DNA of 64,000 nt from Kitasatospora cinereorecta (GCF_024172095.1 NZ_JAMZDX010000003.1:1070001-1134000), one strand, 5' to 3'. Shown: positions 34,770 through 43,286, numbered from the stretch's first letter. Program-made: numbers and translations. Notes: generated by a model not told the origin, from the sequence alone.

Positions 34770-35729
34770 GTGAGAGCCGACCGCCTGCTGTCGATCCTGC
34801 TGCTGCTCCAGACCCGGGGCCGGGTGCCCGCCGGGGAGCTCGCCGAGCGCCTGGAGGTCTCGGTGCGCACCGTCTACCGGGACGTGGAGGCGCTGTCGGC
34901 CGCAGGCGTGCCGGTCTTCGCCGAGCGCGGCCGCCACGGCGGGATCGCCCTGCTGCCCGGCTACCGCACCGACGTCACCGGACTCACCGCCGACGAGGCG
35001 CGCGCCCTGTTCGTGCTGGCGTCCGCCGGGACGCACGACGCGCTCGGCCTGGGCGGGGCGATCGGCTCGGCGCTGCGCAAGGTGATGGCGGCGCTGCCCG
35101 CCCCGCACCGGCCGGCGGCCGAGCGCACCAGCGAACGGATCCTGGTCGACCCGGCCCGCTGGACCAAGGGCCCGGTCGCCGGACCGGCCGACCTCGGCGA
35201 GCTGCAGCGGGCGGTCTTCGCCGACCGGCGGCTGCGGCTGGTCTACCGGCACAGCGGCGACAGCGCGCCGAGCGCGTACACCGTCGACCCGTACGGCCTG
35301 GTCAACAAGGCGGGGGTTTGGTACCTGGTGGCGGACCTGGACGGCGAGCCGCGGCTGTTCCGGGCCGACCGGGTGGCGGGCGCCGAGACGGCCGAGGAGG
35401 AGGTGCGCCGCCGCGACGGGGTGGGGCTGGCCGAGGCGTGGGGCGTCCTGCGCGCCCAGGTGGAGCGGGTGCGCGACGACGTCCGGGTCACCGCACGGGT
35501 ACGCCGGGAACAGCTGGCGCGGCTGCTGCGGATCCACGGCGCGTCACTGCTGGGACCGCCGGTCGACGAGGGCGGCCCGTGGGTCGGCGTGGAGTTCGGG
35601 TTCGCCGACGTGCGGGCGGCGCGGGCGCTGCTGGCGTTCGGCGGCGAGGTCGAGGTGCTCGACCCGCCGGAGGCCAGGGCGATCCTGGCCGAGGTGGCCG
35701 CCGAGGTCCTCCGGCGCTACGGACGCTAG
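34770..35729 (+). CDS. YafY-type HTH/WYL-domain transcriptional regulator
   Basis: A 319-residue regulator. The DeoR-like helix-turn-helix is VPAGELAERLEVSVRTVYRDVEAL (about 19-42). The WYL domain spans about 140-210, with the GVWYLVADLDG strand, and a C-terminal WCX-like region follows. WYL domains sense nucleic-acid or nucleotide ligands. GTG 34770 has no ribosome-binding site and a TACGCT box about eight bases before it, so a leaderless mRNA is likely. It probably regulates itself and the two DinB-like genes. Its stop codon lies in the first unit of a 16-bp tandem repeat. Confidence 0.88.
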   Translation: MRADRLLSILLLLQTRGRVPAGELAERLEVSVRTVYRDVEALSAAGVPVFAERGRHGGIALLPGYRTDVTGLTADEARALFVLASAGTHDALGLGGAIGSALRKVMAALPAPHRPAAERTSERILVDPARWTKGPVAGPADLGELQRAVFADRRLRLVYRHSGDSAPSAYTVDPYGLVNKAGVWYLVADLDGEPRLFRADRVAGAETAEEEVRRRDGVGLAEAWGVLRAQVERVRDDVRVTARVRREQLARLLRIHGASLLGPPVDEGGPWVGVEFGFADVRAARALLAFGGEVEVLDPPEARAILAEVAAEVLRRYGR

Positions 35730-35763
35730 GTGCTACGGACGCTAGGTGCTACGGACCCTAGGG
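35716..35763. repeat. Three 16-bp tandem units spanning two stop codons
   Basis: GCTACGGACGCTAGGT is present twice exactly (35716-35731, 35732-35747) and a third time with changes (35748-35763). Unit 1 supplies the TAG of the WYL gene and unit 3, read on the other strand, the TAG of the globin gene. Confidence 0.85.
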
Positions 35764-36213
35764 TCGGACCAGCCCGTCCCAGCTCCAGCGCGGGGTCGGC
35801 CCGGGATCGCCGAGGTCGGTGCCGACCGGGTCGGCGGAGACGTCGCGGGCGATCCGGGTGCCCCAGTCGAAGTACTCGATCACGCGGGTGCGCAGCCGCT
35901 CGTCGGCGGGCAGCTCCTTCGCCACGGCGTCGCCCATCAGCTCCATCCACCGCACCCGCTGCTCCTCGGTGATGGCCAGGCCGAGGTGGCTGCGCAGCAG
36001 GCGCTGGTGGCCGCCGAGCTCGCCGGTGAACCGGTCGGGGCCGCCGAAGATCTCGGCGAGCCAGACGGCGACATGCCGGGTGTGGGTGGGGGTGAAGTCC
36101 TTGAAGACGGGTGCGAGCAGCTCGTCGGCCAGCACCGCCCGGTAGAAGGTCTCGGTCAGGCGGTCCAGCGCGTCCATGCCGCCGATCGCCTGGTACAGGG
36201 ACTGCTCGGTCAT
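35758..36213 (-). CDS. Group II truncated hemoglobin (trHbO-like)
   Basis: A 151-residue haem protein likely to bind O2 or handle NO and peroxide. The proximal histidine is probably H76 in LLRSHLGLAIT, and the group II tryptophan is W89 in VRWMELM. The TrHbO-like C-terminal PRWSWDGL is present. ATG 36213 has a GGAGGAG ribosome-binding site. It is convergent with the WYL gene with only 28 bases between stops, all within the tandem repeat. Confidence 0.87.
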   Translation of the reverse strand: MTEQSLYQAIGGMDALDRLTETFYRAVLADELLAPVFKDFTPTHTRHVAVWLAEIFGGPDRFTGELGGHQRLLRSHLGLAITEEQRVRWMELMGDAVAKELPADERLRTRVIEYFDWGTRIARDVSADPVGTDLGDPGPTPRWSWDGLVRP

Positions 36214-36306
36214 CGCTCCTCCACGGGGTCTGCCGGTACCCAGCATGTCCCGCCGGGGCCGGCCGCGCCCGCGTGTTCGCGCTGCGCGCAGGGAGCGGAA
36301 CGGCGG

Positions 36307-37494
36307 CTACCGCTCGGGCGTCGGGTGGGTGACGTCGCCGTAGTGGCCGAGGGCGATGGCGGCGAAGTTGTGGCGGCTGGCGGTGCCGTCGGCGAGGTAG
36401 CCGGTGTGGCCGTTGGCGCCGGCGGAGGAGACGTCCATCGCGCCGAACCCGGGGGCGGTGGGGTCGGAGCCGTGGCCGAGGCCGCCGACCTCCAGGTAGG
36501 GGACGTTGCCGATCCAGTCGGTGGGGTTGCGGCTGGCCCAGACCTGGACTCCGCTGCCCAGCTCGGCGGCGGTGTCGACGCCCATGCCGGGGCTGCCGAA
36601 GACCACCAGGTCGGTGGTCGGCCCGCCCTTGAGGGCGGGGGCGGCGGTGCCGCAGACCACCGAGCCGTAGGAGTGGCAGAGCAGCGTGGGCGGCGCGTCC
36701 GGGTGGGTGGTGGCGCTCAGCCCGGCGAGCAGGCGCTGCAGCCGGGGGGCGGCGATCGCGGCGAGCCGGGAGGTGACGGCGTCGGGGCCGAGGCCGGACG
36801 GGGTGACGTAGCCGGTCCAGGCGATCACGGCGGTCCTGGTGCCGGGAGCCTGGGCGTGCTCCTCGGCGAGCAGGGCGCGGGCCATCCCGGCGGGGGAGCG
36901 CAGCGGGTCGGCGGCCTGGTCGAAGTGGCCGAGGTCGGCGTCCGAGCCGGGGACCAGGACGGCCACCCGCTGGGCGGTGGCCAGGTCGCCGAACACCTCG
37001 CTGACCAGGCCGCGGCCGCGCGGGTCGAAGGCGAGGATCTGCCGGCCGTCGGCCAGCAGGTGGTCGGTGTCGTTGGCGCGGGCGGTGGCGACGGCGCGGG
37101 TGGTCGCGTCGAGGGTGCGGTCGGCGGCGCGGGCGCGGGCCCGGTCGCGTTCGGCGGTGATGGCGATCCGGTTGGCGCGGTAGCGCAGGGCGAGCGGGGC
37201 GCCGTCGAGGTTGCCGACCACCAGCGGGTAGTCGGCGAGCAGCCGTTCGGTCCTGGAGTGGTCGAGCGAGGCGAAGAAGGCGGCGACGGCGCCGGCGCCG
37301 GCGGTGGCCGGGTCGGGCAGCGCGGCCCCGAAGGAGTGGTCGGCGACCCAGGCGGTGGCCCCGGCGGGCGGGGTGGAGATGGCGACCTGCTCGTTGGAGG
37401 CGGCCGCCTGGGCGGCGGCGGCCCCGGCGTCGGCGAGGACGGCGCAGCCTGCGAAAGCGCCTATCAGGATCCGCTTCACACGCCTGGGCTGCAC
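36307..37494 (-). CDS. Secreted DUF1023 alpha/beta hydrolase, copy 1
   Basis: A 395-residue exported hydrolase. GTG 37494 with GAGGAG upstream starts a basic, hydrophobic signal peptide (VKRILIGAFAGCAVLADAGAAAAQA). The nucleophile elbow is LCHSYGSVVCG, and GRQILAFDPRGRG and LVPGSDADLGHFD are family hallmarks. DUF1023 proteins are alpha/beta hydrolases of unknown substrate. A paralog lies at 39244-40359 with the same WVAD, VVGNLDGAP, NDTDHLL/SLTGRQIL and DWIG motifs. The two bracket a YjbR gene and an acyltransferase. Confidence 0.82.
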   Translation of the reverse strand: MQPRRVKRILIGAFAGCAVLADAGAAAAQAAASNEQVAISTPPAGATAWVADHSFGAALPDPATAGAGAVAAFFASLDHSRTERLLADYPLVVGNLDGAPLALRYRANRIAITAERDRARARAADRTLDATTRAVATARANDTDHLLADGRQILAFDPRGRGLVSEVFGDLATAQRVAVLVPGSDADLGHFDQAADPLRSPAGMARALLAEEHAQAPGTRTAVIAWTGYVTPSGLGPDAVTSRLAAIAAPRLQRLLAGLSATTHPDAPPTLLCHSYGSVVCGTAAPALKGGPTTDLVVFGSPGMGVDTAAELGSGVQVWASRNPTDWIGNVPYLEVGGLGHGSDPTAPGFGAMDVSSAGANGHTGYLADGTASRHNFAAIALGHYGDVTHPTPER

Positions 37495-37550
37495 GGCGTC
37501 ATCTCCTCGGGGCCGGTCACCGGACAGCGGGCCGGGCCCCGGTGTTACGA

Positions 37551-37570
37551 CTGCCAACTACTGCCAACTA
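37551..37570. repeat. Direct 10-bp repeat upstream of DUF1023 copy 1
   Basis: CTGCCAACTA occurs twice in immediate succession, about 57 bases before the start codon. On the coding strand each unit contains TTGGCA, so it may be a duplicated -35 or a tandem activator site. Confidence 0.45.
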
Positions 37571-37660
37571 CTAGTCAGGCCAGCGTAGAGGGCCCTCCCG
37601 GTCGGAGGCAGGTCACAAACCGTGTTCCGCGTCACATTCATCCCTGTGGACGGTGCACGA

Positions 37661-37999
37661 TCAGTCGGTGTCGACCTCCCTGAGCAGGCGTTTCGGGGCG
37701 ACCGAGCGCCAGGCGTCGGTGACCAGGTCGTGCAGCTCCCGCTCGTCCACCCCGGCGAGGTCGACCAGCACCCAGCCGTGCCGGCCCACGTACGGGGCGA
37801 CGGAGTAGACATCCGGCGCGGTGGCCAGCAGCTCGGCCTGCTCCTCCCGGGAGGCCTTGACGCAGACGGCGGGCGCGCCGGGGTTGCCCATGGCGAAGAT
37901 CTTCTTGCCGAGCCGGAGCGTCACCTCGTCCCAGGTGATCTCCTCGTGCGTCTGCGGGAGGGCCAGCGCCATTGCCTTGAACCGGTCGAACGTCACCAT
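37661..37999 (-). CDS. MmcQ/YjbR family protein
   Basis: A 112-residue protein with the double-wing fold of the MmcQ/YjbR family (LALPQTHEEITWDEVTLRLGKKIFAMG, then GWVLVDLAGVDERELHDLVTDAWR). Members are often called DNA-binding, but a biological role has not been demonstrated. ATG 37999. It stands alone between unrelated units and close behind the acyltransferase gene, which may drive it. Confidence 0.85.
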   Translation of the reverse strand: MVTFDRFKAMALALPQTHEEITWDEVTLRLGKKIFAMGNPGAPAVCVKASREEQAELLATAPDVYSVAPYVGRHGWVLVDLAGVDERELHDLVTDAWRSVAPKRLLREVDTD

Positions 38000-38039
38000 G
38001 CCGCCAGCCTAGGGTCCCGCTCCGACAGCCACCCGCCGG

Positions 38040-39254
38040 TCACACCACGCCCAGCGCGTACACCGCGAACAGCGCCGCCCCCGCGGCGGTGACGGTCCGC
38101 CAGGCGCGCGACGGCCAGGGGGCGTCGAATCGCCGCGCGTACCGGCCGAGCCCGGCCAGCACCAGGGCGAACACCGGCAGCCAGGCGAGCCGGGCGAGCA
38201 CCCAGCCGAGCGAGTCCGGCGCCGTGGTCAGCCCGGGGACGGCGCCCAGCAGCGAACCGGGCAGCGCCACCGCGAACATCGCCGTCTGATGCCAGCAGAA
38301 CACCGTCATCGCCCCGAGGTTGACCACCACCACCGGCAGCCACAGCAGCGGCCGGCGCAGCAGCCGCCCCAGCCGCTCGCGCAGCAGGATCGCCGCGCCG
38401 CACTGCACCGAGGCGAGCGCCAGCACCAGCAGGGACGGCGGATGGGAGTTGGTGCGCGCCGCCCCGGGCACCCCGACCATGCTGGCCGGGTAGTGGAAGA
38501 CCAGCAGCAGCACGGCGAACAGGGCGGCCCCGCCGAGCAGCAGCAGCCGGGCGCCGGAGCGGGGGAGCCGGCCGCGGGCCCAGCAGACGCCCAGCTGGTA
38601 GCCGAACAGCCAGCCCGGCAGCAGGTTGAGCAGCGCCAGCCAGGACGGCATCGCCGCCGCCCACGGCCCGTAGCGCAGCAGGTCCACGACGGCGACCGCG
38701 CCGAGCAGCGGCGCCGCCGCCCAGCCGCCGAGCCGGTCGGCGAGCGTCCGGCAGAGCGGGGTGAGCGCGGTCAGCACCAGGTAGACGCCGATGTACCAGA
38801 GCGGCTGCACCACCAGGACGGCGCCGGTGCGCACCGTGCCCTCGGGCACCCCGGCGGCGCGCAGCAGCGGGATCAGCAGCGCCCACACCGCCGCCACCCC
38901 GAGCACCGGGCGGACCAGCCGCAGGATCCGTCCGCGCAGCCAGTCGGTGGTGGCGGCGCCGCGCGCCCGGGCCCGCTCCAGCGAGTGCGCCGAGGAGTGG
39001 CCGCCGACCAGGAAGAACACGCCGAGCAGCTGCAGCCCCCAGCTGAGCGGGGCGAAGAAGCCGAGCGAGGCGAGCGGGCTGGCGTTGTGCAGCACGCCGT
39101 CGCCCGGGGAGAGGGTGAAACCGCCGAGCATCCAGTGGCCGACCGGGACGGCGAGCAGGGCGATCGCCCGCAGGCCGTCCAGCGCGCGGTCCCGGGTGGC
39201 GGGGGTCCGCGCGTCGATCCGGGCGGCGGTGCGGAGCAGGAGGTCACGCGCCAC
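38040..39254 (-). CDS. Membrane acyltransferase, acyltransferase-3 (OafA) family
   Basis: A 404-residue integral membrane protein with about ten TM helices that transfers acyl groups, usually acetyl, to extracellular sugars or polymers. Family features are the N-terminal RALDGLRAIALLAVPVGHW, the GVFFLVGGHSSAHSLERARAR region and the WYIGVYLVLTALTPL helix. ATG 39254 lies inside the last codons of the upstream DUF1023 gene (11-base overlap). The two are therefore cotranscribed and may modify and de-esterify related molecules. Confidence 0.85.
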   Translation of the reverse strand: MARDLLLRTAARIDARTPATRDRALDGLRAIALLAVPVGHWMLGGFTLSPGDGVLHNASPLASLGFFAPLSWGLQLLGVFFLVGGHSSAHSLERARARGAATTDWLRGRILRLVRPVLGVAAVWALLIPLLRAAGVPEGTVRTGAVLVVQPLWYIGVYLVLTALTPLCRTLADRLGGWAAAPLLGAVAVVDLLRYGPWAAAMPSWLALLNLLPGWLFGYQLGVCWARGRLPRSGARLLLLGGAALFAVLLLVFHYPASMVGVPGAARTNSHPPSLLVLALASVQCGAAILLRERLGRLLRRPLLWLPVVVVNLGAMTVFCWHQTAMFAVALPGSLLGAVPGLTTAPDSLGWVLARLAWLPVFALVLAGLGRYARRFDAPWPSRAWRTVTAAGAALFAVYALGVV

Positions 39255-40359
39255 GGGACACCTCCCGGCCGGCGAGCTCGGCGAAGGCGGCCAGCGAGGC
39301 GGTGCCGGGGGCGAAGTAGCCGCCGTGGCCGTGCGAGCCGGTGGAGGGGATCGGGCGGGCGCCGAAGCCTGGGTCGGTCGGGTCGGCGCCGTGGCCGAGG
39401 CCGAGCACCGAGACGTGCGGCACCTCGCCGATCCAGTCCTCGGCGTTGCGCCGCACCGCCCACAGCGGCACCCGCAGCTGCCCGGCCCGGGCCAGGCCGG
39501 TCCCGGGGGAGGCCAGCACCACGGCGTCCGCGACCTGCTCGGGCCGCAGGTCGGCGTGGCCGCAGACCACCGAGCCGTAGCTGTGGCAGAACACGGTGAC
39601 CGGTCCGGTGACCGGCGCCAGCCCGGCGAGCAGCCGCTCCAGCCGGACGGCGCCGGCCCGCGCCAGGTCGGCGGTGGCGGCGTCCAGGCCGAGGCCGACC
39701 GGGGTGGTGTACCCGGCCCAGGCGACCACCGCGACCTGCCCGCCGGTCGCCTCCCGCAGCGAGCGGGCCATCCCGGCGGGGGTGCCGTACGGGTCGGTGG
39801 CCCGGTCGAAGCTGTGCAGGTCGATGTCGGAGCCGGGCACGATCACCGCGGTGCGGCGGGCGGTCGCCAGGTCGCCGTACACCTCGGCGACCTGGCCGCG
39901 GCCGCGCGGGTCGAAGAGCAGGATCTGCCGGCCCGTCAGCGATGCGTACCGGGCGGCCAGCGCGCGGGCGGCGGCGCGGTCCTGCTCGGGGAGGGCCGGG
40001 TCGGCGGCGCGGCGCTCCTGGTCGGCGCGGGACTCCGCGAGGGCCAGGCCGTTGGCCAGGTAGCGCAGCTCCACGGGGGCGCCGTCGAGGTTGCCGACCA
40101 CCTGCGGGTGGCGCACCGCCAGCGCCCGGCGCTGAGCGGGCGGCAGGGCGGCGAAGAACGCCGCGACCTCGGCGGGCGCGGCGCTCGCCGGGTCGGGCAG
40201 CCGGACGCCCAGGGCGGTGTCGGCCACCCACGCGGCGCTGCCCGGCGGTAGGCCGGTGACGGCGGTCTGGCTGTCGGCGGCGGCCCACGAGCCCACGCCC
40301 AGTACGGCGGTGAGCGTCAGTGCGGTCGCGGCGAGAGTGCGCCTGAGATGCGGCAGCAT
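39244..40359 (-). CDS. Secreted DUF1023 alpha/beta hydrolase, copy 2
   Basis: A 371-residue paralog of copy 1. A signal peptide (about 1-28, TLAATALTLTAVLGVGSWAAADS) is followed by LPPGSAAWVADTALG, VVGNLDGAPVELRYLAN, GRQILLFDPRGRG, the nucleophile motif FCHSYGSVVCG and EDWIGEVPHV. ATG 40359 has a GGAAGGA ribosome-binding site. Overlap with the acyltransferase start suggests a hydrolase/acyltransferase pair acting on the same envelope compound. This is inference; no substrate is known. Confidence 0.83.
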   Translation of the reverse strand: MLPHLRRTLAATALTLTAVLGVGSWAAADSQTAVTGLPPGSAAWVADTALGVRLPDPASAAPAEVAAFFAALPPAQRRALAVRHPQVVGNLDGAPVELRYLANGLALAESRADQERRAADPALPEQDRAAARALAARYASLTGRQILLFDPRGRGQVAEVYGDLATARRTAVIVPGSDIDLHSFDRATDPYGTPAGMARSLREATGGQVAVVAWAGYTTPVGLGLDAATADLARAGAVRLERLLAGLAPVTGPVTVFCHSYGSVVCGHADLRPEQVADAVVLASPGTGLARAGQLRVPLWAVRRNAEDWIGEVPHVSVLGLGHGADPTDPGFGARPIPSTGSHGHGGYFAPGTASLAAFAELAGREVSRGA

Positions 40360-40490
40360 CCTGATCCTTCCTCTGGTCCCGTTGACGGGAGGGAAGGTAG
40401 GAAGCGAACGCCGCCGCGGGCGTCACCCCGCGGCGCCAACCTGGGCGTCGTACCGGAGTGGCACGCCGTCACCCCGGGGAGCCACGGGGG

Positions 40491-41168
40491 CTACTGCGCG
40501 CCGGGCTGGACCAGGCCGGACTCGTAGGCCAGTACCACCGCCTGGGCGCGGTCGCGCAGGTCGAGCTTGGCCAGGATGCGGCCGATGTGGGTCTTGACGG
40601 TCTGTTCGGCGACCACCAGCCGGCCGGCGATCTCCTGGTTGGACAGGCCCCGGGCGATCAGCTCCAGCACCTCGGTCTCGCGCGGCGTCAGCCCGTTGAG
40701 CCGCAGCCGCGGGTCGCGCCGGGGCGCCGGCCGGGTGCGGGCGAAGTCGGCGATCAGCCGCCGGGTCACCGAGGGGGCGAGCAGCGCGTCGCCGGCCGCC
40801 ACCACCCGGACGGCGGCGATCAGGTCGGCCGGCGGGGCGTCCTTGAGCAGGAAGCCGCTGGCCCCGGCGCGCAGCGCCTCGTACACGTAGTCGTCCACGT
40901 CGAAGGTGGTGAGCATCAGCACCTTGGGGCGGTGCACCACGCCGGGCGGGGGGTCGAGCAGTCGGCGGGCGGCCTCCAGGCCGTCCATCTCGGGCATCCG
41001 GACGTCCATCAGCACCACGTCGGGGTGGGTCCGCCCGCTGACCTCCAGCGCCTGCCTCCCGTCGGCGGCGTCCCCGACCACGTCGATGTCCGGCTGGGCG
41101 CCGAGCAGGGCGGCGAAGCCGGCCCGGACCATGGCCTGGTCGTCGACGACGAGTACCCGGATGGTCAT
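40491..41168 (-). CDS. NarL/LuxR-type response regulator
   Basis: A 225-residue response regulator. The receiver domain has acidic D9/D10, phosphoacceptor D55 (VVLMDVRMPE) and K109 (GFLLKDAPP). The C-terminal LuxR-type HTH is LTPRETEVLELIARGLSNQEIAGRLVVAEQTVKTHIGRILAKL. ATG 41168 overlaps the stop of the kinase gene. It forms a two-component system with the gene upstream; targets are not evident, although a 20-bp palindrome ahead of the kinase gene may be its own site. Confidence 0.92.
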   Translation of the reverse strand: MTIRVLVVDDQAMVRAGFAALLGAQPDIDVVGDAADGRQALEVSGRTHPDVVLMDVRMPEMDGLEAARRLLDPPPGVVHRPKVLMLTTFDVDDYVYEALRAGASGFLLKDAPPADLIAAVRVVAAGDALLAPSVTRRLIADFARTRPAPRRDPRLRLNGLTPRETEVLELIARGLSNQEIAGRLVVAEQTVKTHIGRILAKLDLRDRAQAVVLAYESGLVQPGAQ

Positions 41169-42442
41169 GCGGAGCTCTCCCCCTGGTGGTTCGGCCGATG
41201 GTCGACCGGCAGTGCGGCGGCGACCCGGAAGCCGCCGTCCGGCGTCGGGCCGGTGTCCAGCGTGCCAGCCAGCAGCCGGACCCGCTCGCGCATTCCGACC
41301 AGTCCGTGGCCGCCGGCCGTGCCGGGCTCCACCGCCGGACCCTCGCCCGGCGGCCGGGAGTTCGCCACCGACACCAGCAACTCGCCGTCCGCGCAGGTGA
41401 GTCGGACCTCGGCCCGGGCGCCGGGGGCGTGCCGGACCACGTTGGCCAGCGCCTCCTGGACGATCCGGTACGCGGACAGGCCGACCGCCTCCGGCAGCGG
41501 GTCGAGCGCGGCCACCTCCGCGCCGAGGTCCAGTTCGGCCCGCACCCCGGCCCGGCGGACCGACTCCACCAGCCGGGCCAGGTCGCCGATGCCCGGCTGC
41601 GGGGCCTTGTCGGCGGCGCTCTCCTCGCTGCGCAGCACGCCGAGCAGCCGGCGCATCTCGGCCAGCGAGCTGCGGGCCGCGGCGGCGATCTGGCCGAACT
41701 CCCCGACCGCCTCCTCGGGCAGGTCGGTGATCCGGTAGGGGGCGCTGTCGGCCTGCACGGTGATCACCGACATGTGGTGGGCGACCACGTCGTGCAGCTC
41801 GCGGGCGATCCGGGTGCGCTCCTCCAGCAGGGTGCGGTGGGCGCGTTCGGCCTCGCTGATCCGCTCCTGCTCGGCGAGGAGGCGCTGCGCCTCGCCGCGG
41901 CCGCGGACGGCCCAGCCGAGCAGCAGGACGGCGCCGGTGATCGCCACCGCGGAGATCGAGGCCGGGTCGAAGCGCTGCGGGAAGACGATCCCGCTGAGGG
42001 CGGTGCCGAGCGCGGTGACCAGCCAGACCGCCAGCAGGGTCCGGCCGCGTTCGCGCAGGCTGAGCCAGCCGGCCAGGAACACGTACGACAGCAAGGTGGT
42101 CACCGGCCACGGCCAGGGGCCGGCCGCGGCGGGGCTGCCGTGGGTGAACACCGCGCCGAGCGCCACCGCGGGGGCGGTGATCCACCAGGCGTGCAGCGGC
42201 CGGGTGACCGCGGCGAACAGCGGCAGCGCCTGGGCGATGGCCAGCCCGGCGGCCAGCCAGCCGCTCAGCCGGTACTGCTGGAGGAGCGTCACGATGCCGG
42301 TGGGCAGCAGGGTCGCGACCATGGCGAGGGCGACGACGTACGGCACGGCGCGCACCCAGGCGCGGGGGGAGCGGGCGAGCGGGGCGCGGTGGTCGGGGGA
42401 GGGCTCCGCGAGGGCGCGGGCCAGGGTGGTCCAGGCGTTCAC
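41165..42442 (-). CDS. Membrane sensor histidine kinase (HisKA_3 type)
   Basis: A 425-residue kinase with about six TM helices (33-180) and almost no extracellular domain, so it probably senses within the membrane. The phosphoacceptor is H217 in RIARELHDVVAHHMS, followed by a dimerisation helix and an HATPase_c domain (IVQEALANVVRHAPGA, then GGHGLVGMRERV). GTG 42442. Its stop overlaps the response-regulator start (ATGA). Intramembrane kinases of this type often respond to cell-envelope damage or antibiotics. Confidence 0.92.
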   Translation of the reverse strand: MNAWTTLARALAEPSPDHRAPLARSPRAWVRAVPYVVALAMVATLLPTGIVTLLQQYRLSGWLAAGLAIAQALPLFAAVTRPLHAWWITAPAVALGAVFTHGSPAAAGPWPWPVTTLLSYVFLAGWLSLRERGRTLLAVWLVTALGTALSGIVFPQRFDPASISAVAITGAVLLLGWAVRGRGEAQRLLAEQERISEAERAHRTLLEERTRIARELHDVVAHHMSVITVQADSAPYRITDLPEEAVGEFGQIAAAARSSLAEMRRLLGVLRSEESAADKAPQPGIGDLARLVESVRRAGVRAELDLGAEVAALDPLPEAVGLSAYRIVQEALANVVRHAPGARAEVRLTCADGELLVSVANSRPPGEGPAVEPGTAGGHGLVGMRERVRLLAGTLDTGPTPDGGFRVAAALPVDHRPNHQGESSA

Positions 42443-42501
42443 CCGACCCGAGGATAGCCACCGGAGGTGCGGCTGTCGTCGTACCGGCGGGCTGTTCCCG
42501 A

Positions 42502-42521
42502 TGTCGTACCCGGGTATGACA
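42502..42521. promoter_or_regulatory. 20-bp palindrome upstream of the two-component operon
   Basis: TGTCGTACCCGGGTATGACA has one mismatched pair in ten. It lies 60 bases before the kinase start. A related half-site, TCGTACCGG, lies about 20 bases nearer the gene. It is a candidate autoregulatory site for the response regulator. Confidence 0.55.
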
Positions 42522-42536
42522 CCGGGCTGCGCCGGG

Positions 42537-43211
42537 TCAGCGCCAGGAGCCGGCCAGGGCGGGGCCGAGCTGGTCGAAGTGACGCTCGATCAGGGCGATC
42601 ATGCCGTCCGGGCCGGCCTGGTGGGCCTTCGGGTCGCCGCTCCAGGACAGGTGGGAGATCCGGACCACCGCGCCGAAGACCGCGGCCAGCAGCCGCGGGC
42701 GCAGGTCCACCTCCGGGTCCAGGCCCTCGCGTTCGGCGAGCACCCGGGCCACCTCGGCCTCCTGCAGGGTGGTGTGCCGCAGGTGGGCGGCGAGCAGGGT
42801 GGGGGTGTTCTCGATCAGCTCGAACAGCTCCAGCGCGGCGGTGACGCTGCCGGGGCCGGTGTGCCGGGCGGTGCCGAGGGTGCGCCAGGCCTCGGTGATG
42901 GCGGCGCGCATCGCCTGGAGCGGGTTCTCCTCGGCGGGGCGGGCGCGCAGGCAGTCGATGAAGAACTCCTCGGCGTCGGCCATGACGGCGAGGGCGACCT
43001 CCTCCTTGTTGGCGAAGTACCGGAAGAAGGTCCGCTGGGAGACGTCCACGGAGGCGGCGATCTCGTCCACCGTGGTGCGGCCGTAGCCCTGGCTGAGGAA
43101 GAGGCTGTGCGCCGCGTCCACCAGGGCGTCCCTGGTCCGCTGCTTCTTGCGCTCGCGAAGCCCGAGCACGCGGCAGTCGGCGGGGGCTGAGGCGGAGAGC
43201 GGCGTGGCCAT
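42537..43211 (-). CDS. TetR-family repressor
   Basis: A 224-residue regulator. The N-terminal HTH is TTVDEIAASVDVSQRTFFRYFANKEEV (about 47-73); the C-terminal ligand domain is of ordinary length. ATG 43211 is used because the in-frame start at 43286 would run through the operator. It diverges from an MFS exporter across two palindromes, the usual arrangement for ligand-released repression of an efflux pump. Confidence 0.9.
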   Translation of the reverse strand: MATPLSASAPADCRVLGLRERKKQRTRDALVDAAHSLFLSQGYGRTTVDEIAASVDVSQRTFFRYFANKEEVALAVMADAEEFFIDCLRARPAEENPLQAMRAAITEAWRTLGTARHTGPGSVTAALELFELIENTPTLLAAHLRHTTLQEAEVARVLAEREGLDPEVDLRPRLLAAVFGAVVRISHLSWSGDPKAHQAGPDGMIALIERHFDQLGPALAGSWR

Positions 43212-43229
43212 GGCACCACGATAGCGCTC

Positions 43230-43286
43230 TGCCAAATGGCATCCTGCGACATACGTCACTGTTTGCCGAATGTCAGTGGCTGACAT
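43230..43286. promoter_or_regulatory. Operator region between TetR and MFS genes
   Basis: Two dyads: TGCCA-AA-TGGCA at 43230-43241 and ATGTCAG-TGG-CTGACAT at 43270-43286 (perfect 7-bp arms). The centres are about 42 bp apart. The second is the better TetR operator candidate. Confidence 0.65.
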
